In this document: positions 30,955-40,500 of the stretch, in pieces | How positions within the stretch are numbered: the first letter of the stretch is position 1 | How the letters are laid out: each line of letters begins with the position of its first letter | DNA from: Microbulbifer donghaiensis | GTDB lineage: Bacteria; Pseudomonadota; Gammaproteobacteria; Pseudomonadales; Cellvibrionaceae | Length of the DNA: 64,000 bases | Assembly (NCBI RefSeq): GCF_900129095.1 | Contig: NZ_FQVA01000005.1 | Location: 116,832-180,831, forward strand | Reading direction: 5' to 3' | Program-made: the position numbers and the translations under genes | The notes under the pieces: model-generated | The model's database searches: none | What the model was told of the DNA's origin: nothing | The model's input: the letters and a program-made list of their open reading frames with translations, nothing else

Positions 30955-32480
30955 CAGGGAGCGTCCGTGTAAGGTTTGGGTGGCATTTTTTTCGGCCCTC
31001 CGAACACATCCTTGTGCTTGGTCCTGCCGTGGCGCGGCTCGGTGAATCCGAATCCCACAGTGCCGCGCAGGTGGTAGCTGTTCTCGTCAAATTCCCGGTG
31101 ATTGGTGGGGATGACGTAGCGGTCCTCGTAGGCGGCCAGCGCCATGTAACGGTACATGGCCTCGATGGTTGCGCTGCTGAGGCCGACGCTCTGCGGGATT
31201 TTCTCATCGCTCATACCGGCTACGGTTTTTCCGCGCATGTAGGCGCGCATGGCCAGCATGCGCTCGAGGGCCTTGGCAATGGGTGCCTCGTCGCCGGCGG
31301 TCAGCATATTGGCGAGATAGCGCAGGGGTATGCGTAGCGACTGCACATCCGGCATGCCGTTATTGACGGCGATCTTACCGGCTTCGGCCGCGGCCTGGAT
31401 CGGCGACAGCGGTGGTATGTACCAGACCATCGGCAGCGTGCGGTATTCCGGATGCAGTGGAAAGGCCACCTCCCATTCCATCGCCATCTTGTAGACGGGC
31501 GATTTCTTTGCCGCATCGAGCCAGGCTTGCGGTACGCCATCCCTGCGCGCCTGTCGCTGCATTTCCGGGTCGTTGGGGTCGAGGAAAATATCCCGCTGCG
31601 CCTGGTAGAGGTCTTTTTCGTTCTCGACCGAGGCGGCTTCTTCAATCCGGTCTGCGTCGTACAGCAAGACGCCAAGATAGCGGATGCGGCCGACGCAGGT
31701 TTCCGAGCAGACCGTCGGCATACCGACTTCAATACGCGGGTAGCAGAAAATGCACTTTTCCGATTTTCCGGTGGACCAGTTGTAGTAGATTTTCTTGTAC
31801 GGACAGCCGGACACGCACATGCGCCAGCCGCGACATTTATCCTGGTCGATCAGGACAATGCCGTCCTCTTCCCGTTTGTAAATGGCCCCCGAGGGGCAGG
31901 AGGCGAGACAGGAGGGGTTGAGGCAGTGCTCGCACAGCCGCGGAAGGTACATCAGGAAAGTTTGCTCAAACTGGCCGTAGATTTCCTTTTCCACGCCGGC
32001 AAAGTTGTAGTCCCTGGAGCGCTTGCTGAATTCCCCGCTCAAGTCATCTTCCCAGTTGCCACTCCACTCGATCTTGGTCAGGGCTTCACCGGTAACCAGG
32101 GAGCGGGGCTTGGCCGATGGCTGCGCCTGCAGTTCCGGTGCTTTCTGCAGCCAGTCGTATTCGAAAGTGTAGGGCTCGTAGAAATCGTCGATTTCCGGGA
32201 GATCCGGGTTGGCAAATATATTGGCCAGCAGTCGCCATTTGGAGCCGGCGCGGGGTTGCAGCTTGCCGTTTTTCTTGCGGATCCAGCCGCCGTTCCAGCG
32301 CTCCTGGTTTTCCCAATCCTTTGGATAGCCGATACCCGGCTTCGACTCGACGTTATTGAACCACGCATACTCGACCCCCTCGCGGTTGGTCCAGACGTTT
32401 TTGCAGGTAATCGAACAGGTGTGGCAACCAATGCACTTGTCGAGGTTCAATACCATGCCGATCTGCGCTCGGACTTTCAT
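30954..32480 (-). CDS. narH: respiratory nitrate reductase beta subunit (iron-sulfur)
   Basis: 508-residue electron-transfer subunit. Four cysteine groups are seen: CIGCHTCSITCKNVW at residues 16-30, CEHCLNPSCLASCP, CRGWRMCVSGCP, and CIFCYPR with CSETCVGR. The Trp in CRGW replaces a ligand and gives one 3Fe-4S centre beside three 4Fe-4S, as in all NarH. It starts 107 bases after narG, a gap that contains a hairpin, and overlaps narJ by one base. Confidence 0.97.
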   Translation of the reverse strand: MKVRAQIGMVLNLDKCIGCHTCSITCKNVWTNREGVEYAWFNNVESKPGIGYPKDWENQERWNGGWIRKKNGKLQPRAGSKWRLLANIFANPDLPEIDDFYEPYTFEYDWLQKAPELQAQPSAKPRSLVTGEALTKIEWSGNWEDDLSGEFSKRSRDYNFAGVEKEIYGQFEQTFLMYLPRLCEHCLNPSCLASCPSGAIYKREEDGIVLIDQDKCRGWRMCVSGCPYKKIYYNWSTGKSEKCIFCYPRIEVGMPTVCSETCVGRIRYLGVLLYDADRIEEAASVENEKDLYQAQRDIFLDPNDPEMQRQARRDGVPQAWLDAAKKSPVYKMAMEWEVAFPLHPEYRTLPMVWYIPPLSPIQAAAEAGKIAVNNGMPDVQSLRIPLRYLANMLTAGDEAPIAKALERMLAMRAYMRGKTVAGMSDEKIPQSVGLSSATIEAMYRYMALAAYEDRYVIPTNHREFDENSYHLRGTVGFGFTEPRHGRTKHKDVFGGPKKMPPKPYTDAP

Positions 32481-32546
32481 CGCATGTCCCTGTGCTGTCG
32501 CGGTTCAAAACCGATATCCATACTGTATGTATCCCGGCAGTAATAA

Positions 32547-32578
32547 ACTTCAGGTATCGGGCATCCGCTACCTGAAGT
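32547..32578 (-). promoter_or_regulatory. intercistronic hairpin between narG and narH
   Basis: 10-bp perfect stem (32547-32556 with 32569-32578, acttcaggta/tacctgaagt); the 12-base loop can form an inner cgg/ccg pair. On the minus strand it begins 10 bases after the narG stop and is followed by TTTATTACTG. It could be a leaky terminator or an mRNA processing/stability element. Confidence 0.6.
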
Positions 32579-32587
32579 CTGGGTCTG

Positions 32588-35500
32588 CTAGGTGTGTACT
32601 TCCTTGTCGAACCAGTTGACTTCGTTCATTTTGCGCACGACGACAAACTGGTCCCGGTTGGCGCCAACGGTGCCGTAGTAATTGAAGCCGTAAGCCAGCT
32701 GGCAGTAGCCGCCGATCATATGCGTCGGCTTCACGTTGATGCGTGTTACCGAGTTGTGGATACCACCGCGCTGGCTGGTAATTTCCGAGCCAACCGTATT
32801 CACAATTTTTTCCTGGGCGTGGTACATGATGGCGGAGCCGGGCATGATGCGCTGCGAGACAACGGCGCGGGCCGTCAAGGCGCCGTTGATATTGAACGCT
32901 TCAATCCAGTCGTTGTCTTCGATGCCCGCCTTTTCGGCGTCGACCTCACTGATCCATACCACCGGGCCGCCGCGGTTGAGGCTCAGCAGGATCAGATTTT
33001 CCGTGTAAGTGGAGTGAATGCCCCACTTCTGGTGTGGTGTGAGGATATTGAGCTGAATTTCCGGATTGCCGTTGGGGATTTTCCCCAATACCTGTTTGAC
33101 GGAGCGGGTGTCGATCGGCGGGCGCCAGGTGACAAAGCCCTCGCCAAAAGCGCGCATCCACTGGTGATCCTGGTACAAGTGCTGGCGTCCGGTCAGGGTG
33201 CGCCAGGGGATCAACTCGTGCACGTTGGTCCAATTGGACGTGTAGGAGACGTGCTCGCTCTCGATGCCGGACCAGGTGGGGGAGGAGATAATTTTGCGCG
33301 GCTGCGAGACGACATCGCGGAAGCGAATTTTCTCTTCTTCCTTGCCTTCGGCCAGGTGGTGGTGGTCGCGCCCGGTACTCTTGCCCAGCGCCTGCCAGGC
33401 TTTGACGGCCACTTCGCCATTGGTTTCCGGTGCCAGCATCAGGATGGCTTCACAGGCTTCGATGTCGCTTTCGATTTTCGGGCGGCCGGCGCACTCGCCA
33501 TCGTGGATGGTGCCGTTGAGGCTGGCCAGGTTGGCGACCTCGGTGTCGGTATTCCAGCTGAGTCCCTTGCCGCCGTTGCCTTTCTCCTCCAGCAGCGGAC
33601 CCAGGGAAATAAAGCGCTGGTAGGTGGCGGGGTAGTTCCTCTCCACCACGGCGACATCGGGCATGGTGCGGCCCGGTACAGGTTCGCATTCGCCGCGCTT
33701 CCAGTCCTGGGGTTCGTAGGGCTGCGCTATTTCTGCGGGGGCGTCGTGCTGGATCGGCGTCATCACCAGGTCCTGCTCGACACCCAGCACCTCCGGGCAG
33801 ACCTCGGAGAATTTCTGCGCGATGCTTTTGAAAATATCCCAGTCGCTGCGACACTCCCACACCGGGTCGACCGCCGCGGTGAGGGGGTGAATAAACGGGT
33901 GCATATCTGAGGTGTTCAGGTCGTGCTTTTCGTACCAGGTTGCCGTCGGCAGCACTATGTCGCAGTAGAGGCTGGTGGTCGACATCCTGAAATCGATATT
34001 GACCATGAGGTCCAGCTTGCCGGTGGGCGCTTCATCGTGCCACGCCACCTCCGTGGGCCGCACGACCTCGTTGCTCTCCTCGGTGCCGACGACACCGTGC
34101 AGGGAACCGACAAAATGCTTGAGGAAGTACTCGTGTCCCTTGCCGCTGGCACCCAGCACATTGGAGCGCCAGAAGAACATGTTGCGCGGCCAGTTCTGCG
34201 GGTTGTCCGGATCCTCGCAGGCAAAAGTGAGTTCGCCGGACTTCAGCATCTGCGGGACGGCGTCCTTCGGAGATAGGTCAGCTTCCTTGAGCTTCTTGGC
34301 TACCTGTAACGGGTTGGCCTGCAGTTGCGGTGCGGAGGGCAGCCAGCCCATGCGCTCGGCGCGCACGTTGTAGTCGATCATCGCGTGGTCCCAGTCACCC
34401 TCGGGCGCGAGCGGTGACAGGATGTCGGAAACCTTCAGCGATTCGTAACGCCACTGATCGGTGTGGGCGTAGAAAAAGGACGTGCCATTCATATGGCGGG
34501 GCGGGCGCGTCCAGTCGAGACCGAACGCCAGCGGCAGCCAGCCGGTTTGCGGCCGCAGCTTTTCCTGGCCGACATAATGTGCCCAGCCGCCACCGGACTT
34601 ACCACAGCAGCCGCACATAACCAGCAGGGCGATGATGCCGCGATAGTTCATGTCCATGTGGTACCAGTGATTGAGGCCGGCGCCCACAATCACCATGGAA
34701 CGGCCTTCGGTTTTCTCCGCGTTGTCGGCGAACTCGCGGGCGACATGAACAATTGCGTCGCGTTTGACACCGCAAACCGATTCGGCCCAGGCGGGGGTGA
34801 ATGGCACATCGTCATCGAAACTCTGCGCCACATTGTCGCCACCGAATCCTCTATCCACGCCATAGTTGGCGAGGAACAAATCGAACGTCGAGGCGACACG
34901 ACAGGGGCCATCTTTCAGCTCGACAGTAGCTACCGGCACGTTGCGGTTCAGAATCGTATCGTGCGCCGTGGCCACAAAAGTTTCCGGCGCGTCGGCGCCG
35001 AAGTAGGGGAAGGCGACGGCCTCCCGGTTGTCGGTAATTCCTTCCAGGCTCAGCAGCAGTTTGGTATCCCGGCCCTGGCCATCCTTTTCTTCCAGGTTCC
35101 ATTTGCCCTGCTGCCCCCAGCGGAAACCGGCGCTGCCTGCCGGGCAGACGACGCCGCCGCTGTTTTCATCGAAGGCAACCGGCTTCCAGTCCGGATTGTT
35201 GCTTTCGCCCAGCGCATCGGCAAAGTCGGCGGCCCGCAACAGGCGGTCCGCCACCAGGCGGCCGTCGCGCTCGACCAGCTTCACCAGGAAGGGCAGGTCG
35301 GAGTAGCGTCGCGCATAGTCGACAAAGTAGGGGACCTGCCGCTTCACATAGAATTCGGTGAGAACCACATGGCCGAGGGCGAGCGCCAGTGCGGCATCGG
35401 TGCCCTGCTTGGGATGCAGCCACAGGTCGGCAAACTTGCAGGCTTCGCTGTAGTCCGGGGACACGACCACACTCTTGGTGCCCTTGTAGCGCACCTCGCT

Positions 35501-36301
35501 GTAAAAGTGCGCGTCCGGGGAGCGGGTCTGGGGAATGTTGGAACCCCACACAAGCAGGTAACCGGAGTTATACCAGTCGGCGCTCTCGGGGACGTCGGTC
35601 TGTTCGCCCCAGGTCTGGGGGGAGGAGGGCGGCAGGTCGCAGTACCAGTCGTAGAAACTCAGCAGTGCGCCGCCGATCAATGACAGGTAACGGCCGCCGG
35701 CGGCGTAGGAAACCATCGACATCGCCGGAATCGGCGAGAAGCCGGCCACCCGGTCCGGCCCGTACTTCTCAATCGTATAGGCATTGGCCGCCGCAATCAG
35801 CTCGGTCACTTCATCCCAGTCAATGCGCACGAAACCACCGCGGCCCCGGCGCGATACCCAGCTGTCGCGGGTGGGCGCGTCCTCAACGATGGAGCGCCAG
35901 GCCGCAACCGGTGATTTTGTCGCCCGCGCGGCGCGCCAGGCTTCGACCAGTCGTGCCCGCACCAGCGGGTATTTCACCCGGGTGCCCGAATAGAGATACC
36001 AGCTGTAACTGGCGCCGCGCGGGCAGCCGCGCGGTTCATGATTGGGGAGGTCCGGGCGCGTGCGCGGATAATCGGTCTGCTGCGTTTCCCAGGTGACGAT
36101 GCCGCCTTTCACATAAATTTTCCACGAGCAGGATCCGGTGCAATTCACGCCGTGGGTCGAACGCACGATTTTATCGGCGGCCCAGCGTTTGCGATAAGCG
36201 TCTTCCCAGTCGCGCGATTCGTCGGTGGCGATGCCATGCCCGTCGGAGAATTTTTCGGTGTGTTGGCGAAAGAAGGTAAGGCGGTCGAGAAAGTGACTCA
36301 T
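32588..36301 (-). CDS. narG: respiratory nitrate reductase alpha subunit (molybdenum)
   Basis: 1237-residue catalytic subunit, cytoplasmic side of the inner membrane, bis-MGD and one 4Fe-4S (FS0). The N-terminal cluster region HGVNCTGSCSWKIYVKGG (about 50-67) has the His/Cys ligand pattern of NarG. The Mo-ligand Asp region YCDLPPSSPQTWGEQTD is near 220-236. Similarity to the E. coli type runs end to end (1247 in E. coli). The ATG at 36301 lacks a clear ribosome binding site. First gene of narGHJI-ppiC-orf-narK. No narXL or moaA copies are in the window. Confidence 0.98.
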   Translation of the reverse strand: MSHFLDRLTFFRQHTEKFSDGHGIATDESRDWEDAYRKRWAADKIVRSTHGVNCTGSCSWKIYVKGGIVTWETQQTDYPRTRPDLPNHEPRGCPRGASYSWYLYSGTRVKYPLVRARLVEAWRAARATKSPVAAWRSIVEDAPTRDSWVSRRGRGGFVRIDWDEVTELIAAANAYTIEKYGPDRVAGFSPIPAMSMVSYAAGGRYLSLIGGALLSFYDWYCDLPPSSPQTWGEQTDVPESADWYNSGYLLVWGSNIPQTRSPDAHFYSEVRYKGTKSVVVSPDYSEACKFADLWLHPKQGTDAALALALGHVVLTEFYVKRQVPYFVDYARRYSDLPFLVKLVERDGRLVADRLLRAADFADALGESNNPDWKPVAFDENSGGVVCPAGSAGFRWGQQGKWNLEEKDGQGRDTKLLLSLEGITDNREAVAFPYFGADAPETFVATAHDTILNRNVPVATVELKDGPCRVASTFDLFLANYGVDRGFGGDNVAQSFDDDVPFTPAWAESVCGVKRDAIVHVAREFADNAEKTEGRSMVIVGAGLNHWYHMDMNYRGIIALLVMCGCCGKSGGGWAHYVGQEKLRPQTGWLPLAFGLDWTRPPRHMNGTSFFYAHTDQWRYESLKVSDILSPLAPEGDWDHAMIDYNVRAERMGWLPSAPQLQANPLQVAKKLKEADLSPKDAVPQMLKSGELTFACEDPDNPQNWPRNMFFWRSNVLGASGKGHEYFLKHFVGSLHGVVGTEESNEVVRPTEVAWHDEAPTGKLDLMVNIDFRMSTTSLYCDIVLPTATWYEKHDLNTSDMHPFIHPLTAAVDPVWECRSDWDIFKSIAQKFSEVCPEVLGVEQDLVMTPIQHDAPAEIAQPYEPQDWKRGECEPVPGRTMPDVAVVERNYPATYQRFISLGPLLEEKGNGGKGLSWNTDTEVANLASLNGTIHDGECAGRPKIESDIEACEAILMLAPETNGEVAVKAWQALGKSTGRDHHHLAEGKEEEKIRFRDVVSQPRKIISSPTWSGIESEHVSYTSNWTNVHELIPWRTLTGRQHLYQDHQWMRAFGEGFVTWRPPIDTRSVKQVLGKIPNGNPEIQLNILTPHQKWGIHSTYTENLILLSLNRGGPVVWISEVDAEKAGIEDNDWIEAFNINGALTARAVVSQRIMPGSAIMYHAQEKIVNTVGSEITSQRGGIHNSVTRINVKPTHMIGGYCQLAYGFNYYGTVGANRDQFVVVRKMNEVNWFDKEVHT

Positions 36302-36678
36302 CGGAAACCCATCCGTGGGAGAAATGCTCTGAGCAGTGATTAATCAACCTAGTTTTGCCCATGAGGGCTGTCAAACCGGTTTGATCTGCGGCCATCCAAT
36401 CCATGCGCAGGATCCAACGTGAAGGGAATATCGGTGATTTCGCACGACGAAGACTGGGTCTGATCCGGCCATTTGACTGCCCAGCTATCCGCGCTATAGG
36501 GGTGCGGGAAAAATGACGGCTTAATTATTTGTTTAACTTGACTGAACCAATATGTCGGGTTGCGGCTGTTATGCGACACAAATCTGCCGCGGACCGCAGG
36601 CGCTATGCTTTTCTTATGCTCGATTAACCTGGAGGTGGCTTTGTCGCGCAGCCCGGCCGCCAAGGATCCATTGAAATC
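36302..36678. other. nar operon control region, divergent from a membrane protein gene
   Basis: 377 bases between narG and the divergent gene at 36679. No coding region is seen. It is more AT-rich than its surroundings around 36520-36550. It holds the palindrome listed next and a TTGATTAATCAC-like stretch (36335-36346 region, minus strand). I find no exact FNR site (TTGAT-N4-ATCAA). Confidence 0.5.
36361..36384 (-). promoter_or_regulatory. palindrome and degenerate FNR-like site upstream of narG
   Basis: tcaaaccggtttga (36371-36384) is a perfect 14-base palindrome, but its half-sites are everted relative to FNR. Overlapping it, the minus strand reads TTGACAGCCCTCAT (36361-36374), matching 7 of 10 fixed positions of the FNR/Anr consensus. 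It lies 60 to 83 bases from the narG ATG, a plausible activator position. Weak evidence. Confidence 0.3.
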
Positions 36679-37245
36679 GTGAATACATTTGAACACCTCT
36701 CCATCACTTTCATCTTGATTCTCGTGCTGGGCGTGACCCGTATCGTTAGCGATGTCGCCGGCGCTTTTCTGCGCCGACACATTTCGCGCCTGCACTGGGT
36801 TCCGCTGACCTGGGCCTTACTGGTGCTGGTGTGGCTGGTGCAGACAATTTGGGCGATTTATGGGCTCAGGGAGTTCGAGGCAGCCTGGGATATTGTCGAC
36901 TTCGCCATTCAGCTATTGGGCGTTCTGTTCCTGTTTGCGGCGGCCTGTACAGTGGTGCCCCGGGCGCACGATCACGATCTCGGGCTGTTCGAACTGTTTC
37001 AGCGGGACGGGCGCTGGGCGCTGCTGTTTCTCGCGCTTTTTTTCCTTTTGGCCGTCGTCATCAACCACCGCCTTTACGGCGTCGACTACTGGTATATCGG
37101 CAACCTGGAGGACATGGTGCTGGCGGTGATCTTGTTGATCATCCTGTGTTCTCGCAGCCGCTCTAACTGGGCACTAGGCACTTGGCTTTTTATAGTTGCG
37201 ACGCTTGTCGCGATGCTAATCCTGACGCCGGCCCAGCTTCGCTAG
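36679..37245 (+). CDS. uncharacterised multi-pass membrane protein
   Basis: 188 residues with about five to six hydrophobic segments (for example ITFILILVLGVTRIV, WALLVLVWLVQTIWAIY, LFLALFFLLAVVI). The start is GTG at 36679, with AAGGA at 36662-36666. It is divergent from narG. I do not recognise the family; no catalytic or haem-binding pattern stands out beyond HDHD near residue 97. A link to nitrate respiration is possible only by position. Confidence 0.7.
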   Translation: MNTFEHLSITFILILVLGVTRIVSDVAGAFLRRHISRLHWVPLTWALLVLVWLVQTIWAIYGLREFEAAWDIVDFAIQLLGVLFLFAAACTVVPRAHDHDLGLFELFQRDGRWALLFLALFFLLAVVINHRLYGVDYWYIGNLEDMVLAVILLIILCSRSRSNWALGTWLFIVATLVAMLILTPAQLR

Positions 37246-37444
37246 TGTCGGATTCTACTGATACCGGGAGGTAAGGTTTTCCAGCGTCCTGGCCACGGGA
37301 AAGCCGTGAGATCCAGATTTTCAGGGGTGGGGCTCAGGGATGGGGCTCAGGAGACGGGGTGCCGCGCAGCAGATGACACAGGCGGTAGCGCAAGATCGGT
37401 ATGAAATTGCCGCCTGTGATGCCATCCGTGGCATCGAAGGTTCC

Positions 37445-37474
37445 AGATCCCGTCACCGATGCGGTGCGGGATCT
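37445..37474 (-). terminator. hairpin after the carboxylase gene
   Basis: 8-bp stem (37445-37452 with 37467-37474, agatcccg/cgggatct) continued by a 5-bp inner stem (caccg/cggtg) lies 27 bases past the minus-strand stop at 37501. No T tract, so it may be a factor-dependent or stabilising hairpin. A short direct repeat of ggggctcagg lies nearby (37330-37351). Confidence 0.45.
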
Positions 37475-37500
37475 GCACTAAACCCGGCAGGATTTTCCGA

Positions 37501-40500
37501 TTACCAGGTATCGATACAGGGGCGCTTCTTGCCGTCGCGGCGGGACGGCGTCGGCGTGCAGGCGCGGCCGCGCGCGATCCAGTCACGGGTCTCCAGCGGG
37601 TCGATCACCGCGTCGATCTCCAGGTAGCTGGCCGCATTCATCGCGTTGCCGTTCTGGTACATCTTGTCGACCATCGCGCGGAAGGTCGCTTCGCGCTCTT
37701 CCGGATCCTCGATCGCGTCCAGCATCTTTTTGGCACTAATGCGCACCGCGCCTTCGATCCCCATGGCGCCGTACTCGCCGTTCGGCCAGGAGGCCGAGAA
37801 CACCGGTGCAGAGTAACCGCCACCGGCCATTGCCTGGGCGCCGAGGCCGTAACACTTGCGCAGTACCACGGTAAACAGTGGCACGGTCATATTGGCCGCG
37901 TGGACGAAGATACGGGAAATGTGGCGCACGGTGGCGTTTTTCTCCGACTCCGGACCCACCATGAATCCGGGCGTGTCCACCAGGGAAATCATCGGGATAT
38001 CGTGGGCGTCGCACAGCTGGATGAAACGCGCCAGCTTGTCGCCGGCCGGGGCGTCGATGGCGCCGCCGATGATGCGGGAATCGTTACAGAACAGGCCGTA
38101 GGGCTTGCCCTCAATGCGCACCAGCGCGGTGATCATGTTCTTGGCGAACTCCCTGCGCAGTTCCAGCACCGAGTCCACATCGCACAGGGTCTCGATCACC
38201 TCGCGAATGTCGTAGACCGCCATGCGGTTTTCCGGCACCAGGTGGCGCAGTTTGCGCTGGTCGTGGCTTTCCCAGCTGTCCAGGTCGCCCTGGAAATAGG
38301 ACAGGTACTGCTTGGCCACTGCCACGGCTTCGGCCTCGTCTTCCACCAGTACGTCGATCACGCCGTTGGGGCTCTGTACCGATACAGGGCCCACCTCTTC
38401 CGGGGTGCATTTGCCCAGGCCGCCGCCCTCGATCATCGCCGGGCCGGCCATGCCGATGCTGGCCTGTTTGGTGGCGATGGTCAGGTCGCAGACGCCGAAC
38501 AGTGCGGCGTTACCGGCAAAGCAGTTGCCGGCGACGATGCTGACCGTGGGCACCAGCCCACTGAGTTCCCCGAGGGCGGTAAACGTGTGGATGTTCAGGT
38601 AGCCGACACCGGGGTAGTCGGTGTCGGACGGTCGGCCACCGGCACCTTCGGCGAACAGCACCAGCGGCAGGCGCCACTTCTTCGCCACTTCCAGCAGGCG
38701 GTCGGTTTTCTTGTGGTTGACGAAGCCCTGGGAACCGGCCATCACGCTGTAGTCGTAGGCCATCACCGCACAGCGGGCGGCTTCGCTGCCAAACTGTGCG
38801 GCATTGACGGTACCGACGCCGGTAATCTTGCCGTCGGCGGGACTGAGTTCGATCAGCTTGTCGAGATCGTCGCCGTGCTTCTTGCGCTGCGCCGCCACGG
38901 CCAGCTGGCCGTATTCGTTGAAGCTGCCTTCATCGACCAGGTCGTTGACGTTCTCGCGGGCGGTGCGCTTGCCGACGGCGTGGCGCTTGGCCACCGCCTC
39001 GGGGCGGCTGGCATCGAGGGTCTTGTCACGGCGTTTGAAGAACGCGGCCAGGTCGTCGCGAATATGGTCGAGGTCGATTTCCATCTCGGAGTGGACGCGC
39101 TCGAGAGACACATCGCCCGGCTGGATGACCGCCAGCAGCTGGTGTTCGTCGATGATATCGCCGGCCTCGTGCACCAGCACTTCGGTGATAACGCCGTCAT
39201 GCTCGGACTTGACCGGGATCTCCATCTTCATCGCCTCGATGACGGCGATTTCCTGGCCGGCCAGCACCTCGTCGCCGGCGCTGACGTTGACGCACACCAG
39301 GGTGCCGGCGGTCGGCGATTTGAGCGCTTCACAGCCGGCCGGAATCGTCACGGCCTGTACTTCTTCGTCGGCGCCACCGGCGGCTTCGAAGAAATGCTCG
39401 TCGTGGGCGCCTTCGCTCAGCAGTTCGGCGATATGGGCTTCGACGAATTTGGTGTTGACCCGGTTGTTCTGCACCTCGTCGCGCAGCAACAGGTTCATCA
39501 GCAGCGTCTTGTTGCTGCTGACGCCGTCAATATTGAGTGCCTGCAGGCTGCGATAGACCTTGTTCAGCGCCGCGCCGTAATCTTCGCCTTTGGCAATTAC
39601 CTTGGCGCCGAGCGAGTCGTAGCTGGGGCTGACCTTGTAGCCGGCGTAGAGATAGTCGTCGACACGGATATTGTGGCCGTTGGGCACCTGGTAGGACTTG
39701 ATCACGCCGGAGGCGGGTTTGGCGCTGCCGTCGGGCAGCATCTTTTCCAGGTTGATACGCGCCTGGATGGCACAGCCGAGCTTCGGCGGCGCCTGCGTGA
39801 GCCCCAGCTCTGACAGGGTCCGGCCGGCGGCCAGCAGTATCTGGTATTTGACCAGGTTGAGTCCGCTGATTTCCTCGGTGATGGTGTGCTCCACCTGGAT
39901 CCGCGGATTGACCTCCATGAAATAGAAGTTGCTGTGGTCGTCGGCGTCGAGCAGGAACTCGAAGGTGCCGAGCCCCTGGTACTTGACGTCGCTGGCCAGG
40001 CGCAGCGCCGCCTCGATGATCGGCATGCGTGTGTCGTCGACGAGGCTCGGGCTGGGGGCTATTTCCAGCAGTTTCTGGTTGCGCCGCTGCAGCGTGCACT
40101 CGCGTTCCCAGGCGTGGATCACCTCGCCGGTGCCGTCGCCGAGGATCTGCACCTCGATATGGCGGGCGTGTTGTACCAGTTGTTCGACGTACAGCTCGCC
40201 GCTGCCGAAGGCGATGGTCGCCTCGTCGCGGCACTGGTTGTAGGCGCTTTCCAGCTGCTCGTAGTCGGTGACCGGGCGCATGCCGCGGCCGCCGCCGCCG
40301 GCGAGCGCCTTGATCATCACCGCGGCACCATCGCCGAGCGATTTGAAGAAAGCCTGCACCTCTGCGAGCGTGCAGGCCTTGTTGATGCCGCTGGTCAGCG
40401 GCGTGTCGGAGCGAATCGCCATTTCGCGCGCGATCGCCTTGTTGCCGAGCTGGTCCAGCAGCTCGGCGGAGGCGCCGATAAAGGTGATACCCTCCTCGGC

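Noticed and set aside
36335..36350. TTGATTAATCA as an FNR site upstream of narG
   Set aside because: The half-sites are only 2 bases apart instead of 4, so the geometry is wrong for FNR.
37459..39813. 784-codon open frame on the plus strand opposite the carboxylase gene
   Set aside because: It is the antisense shadow of a GC-rich coding gene; no family resemblance, and the minus-strand protein has all expected domains.
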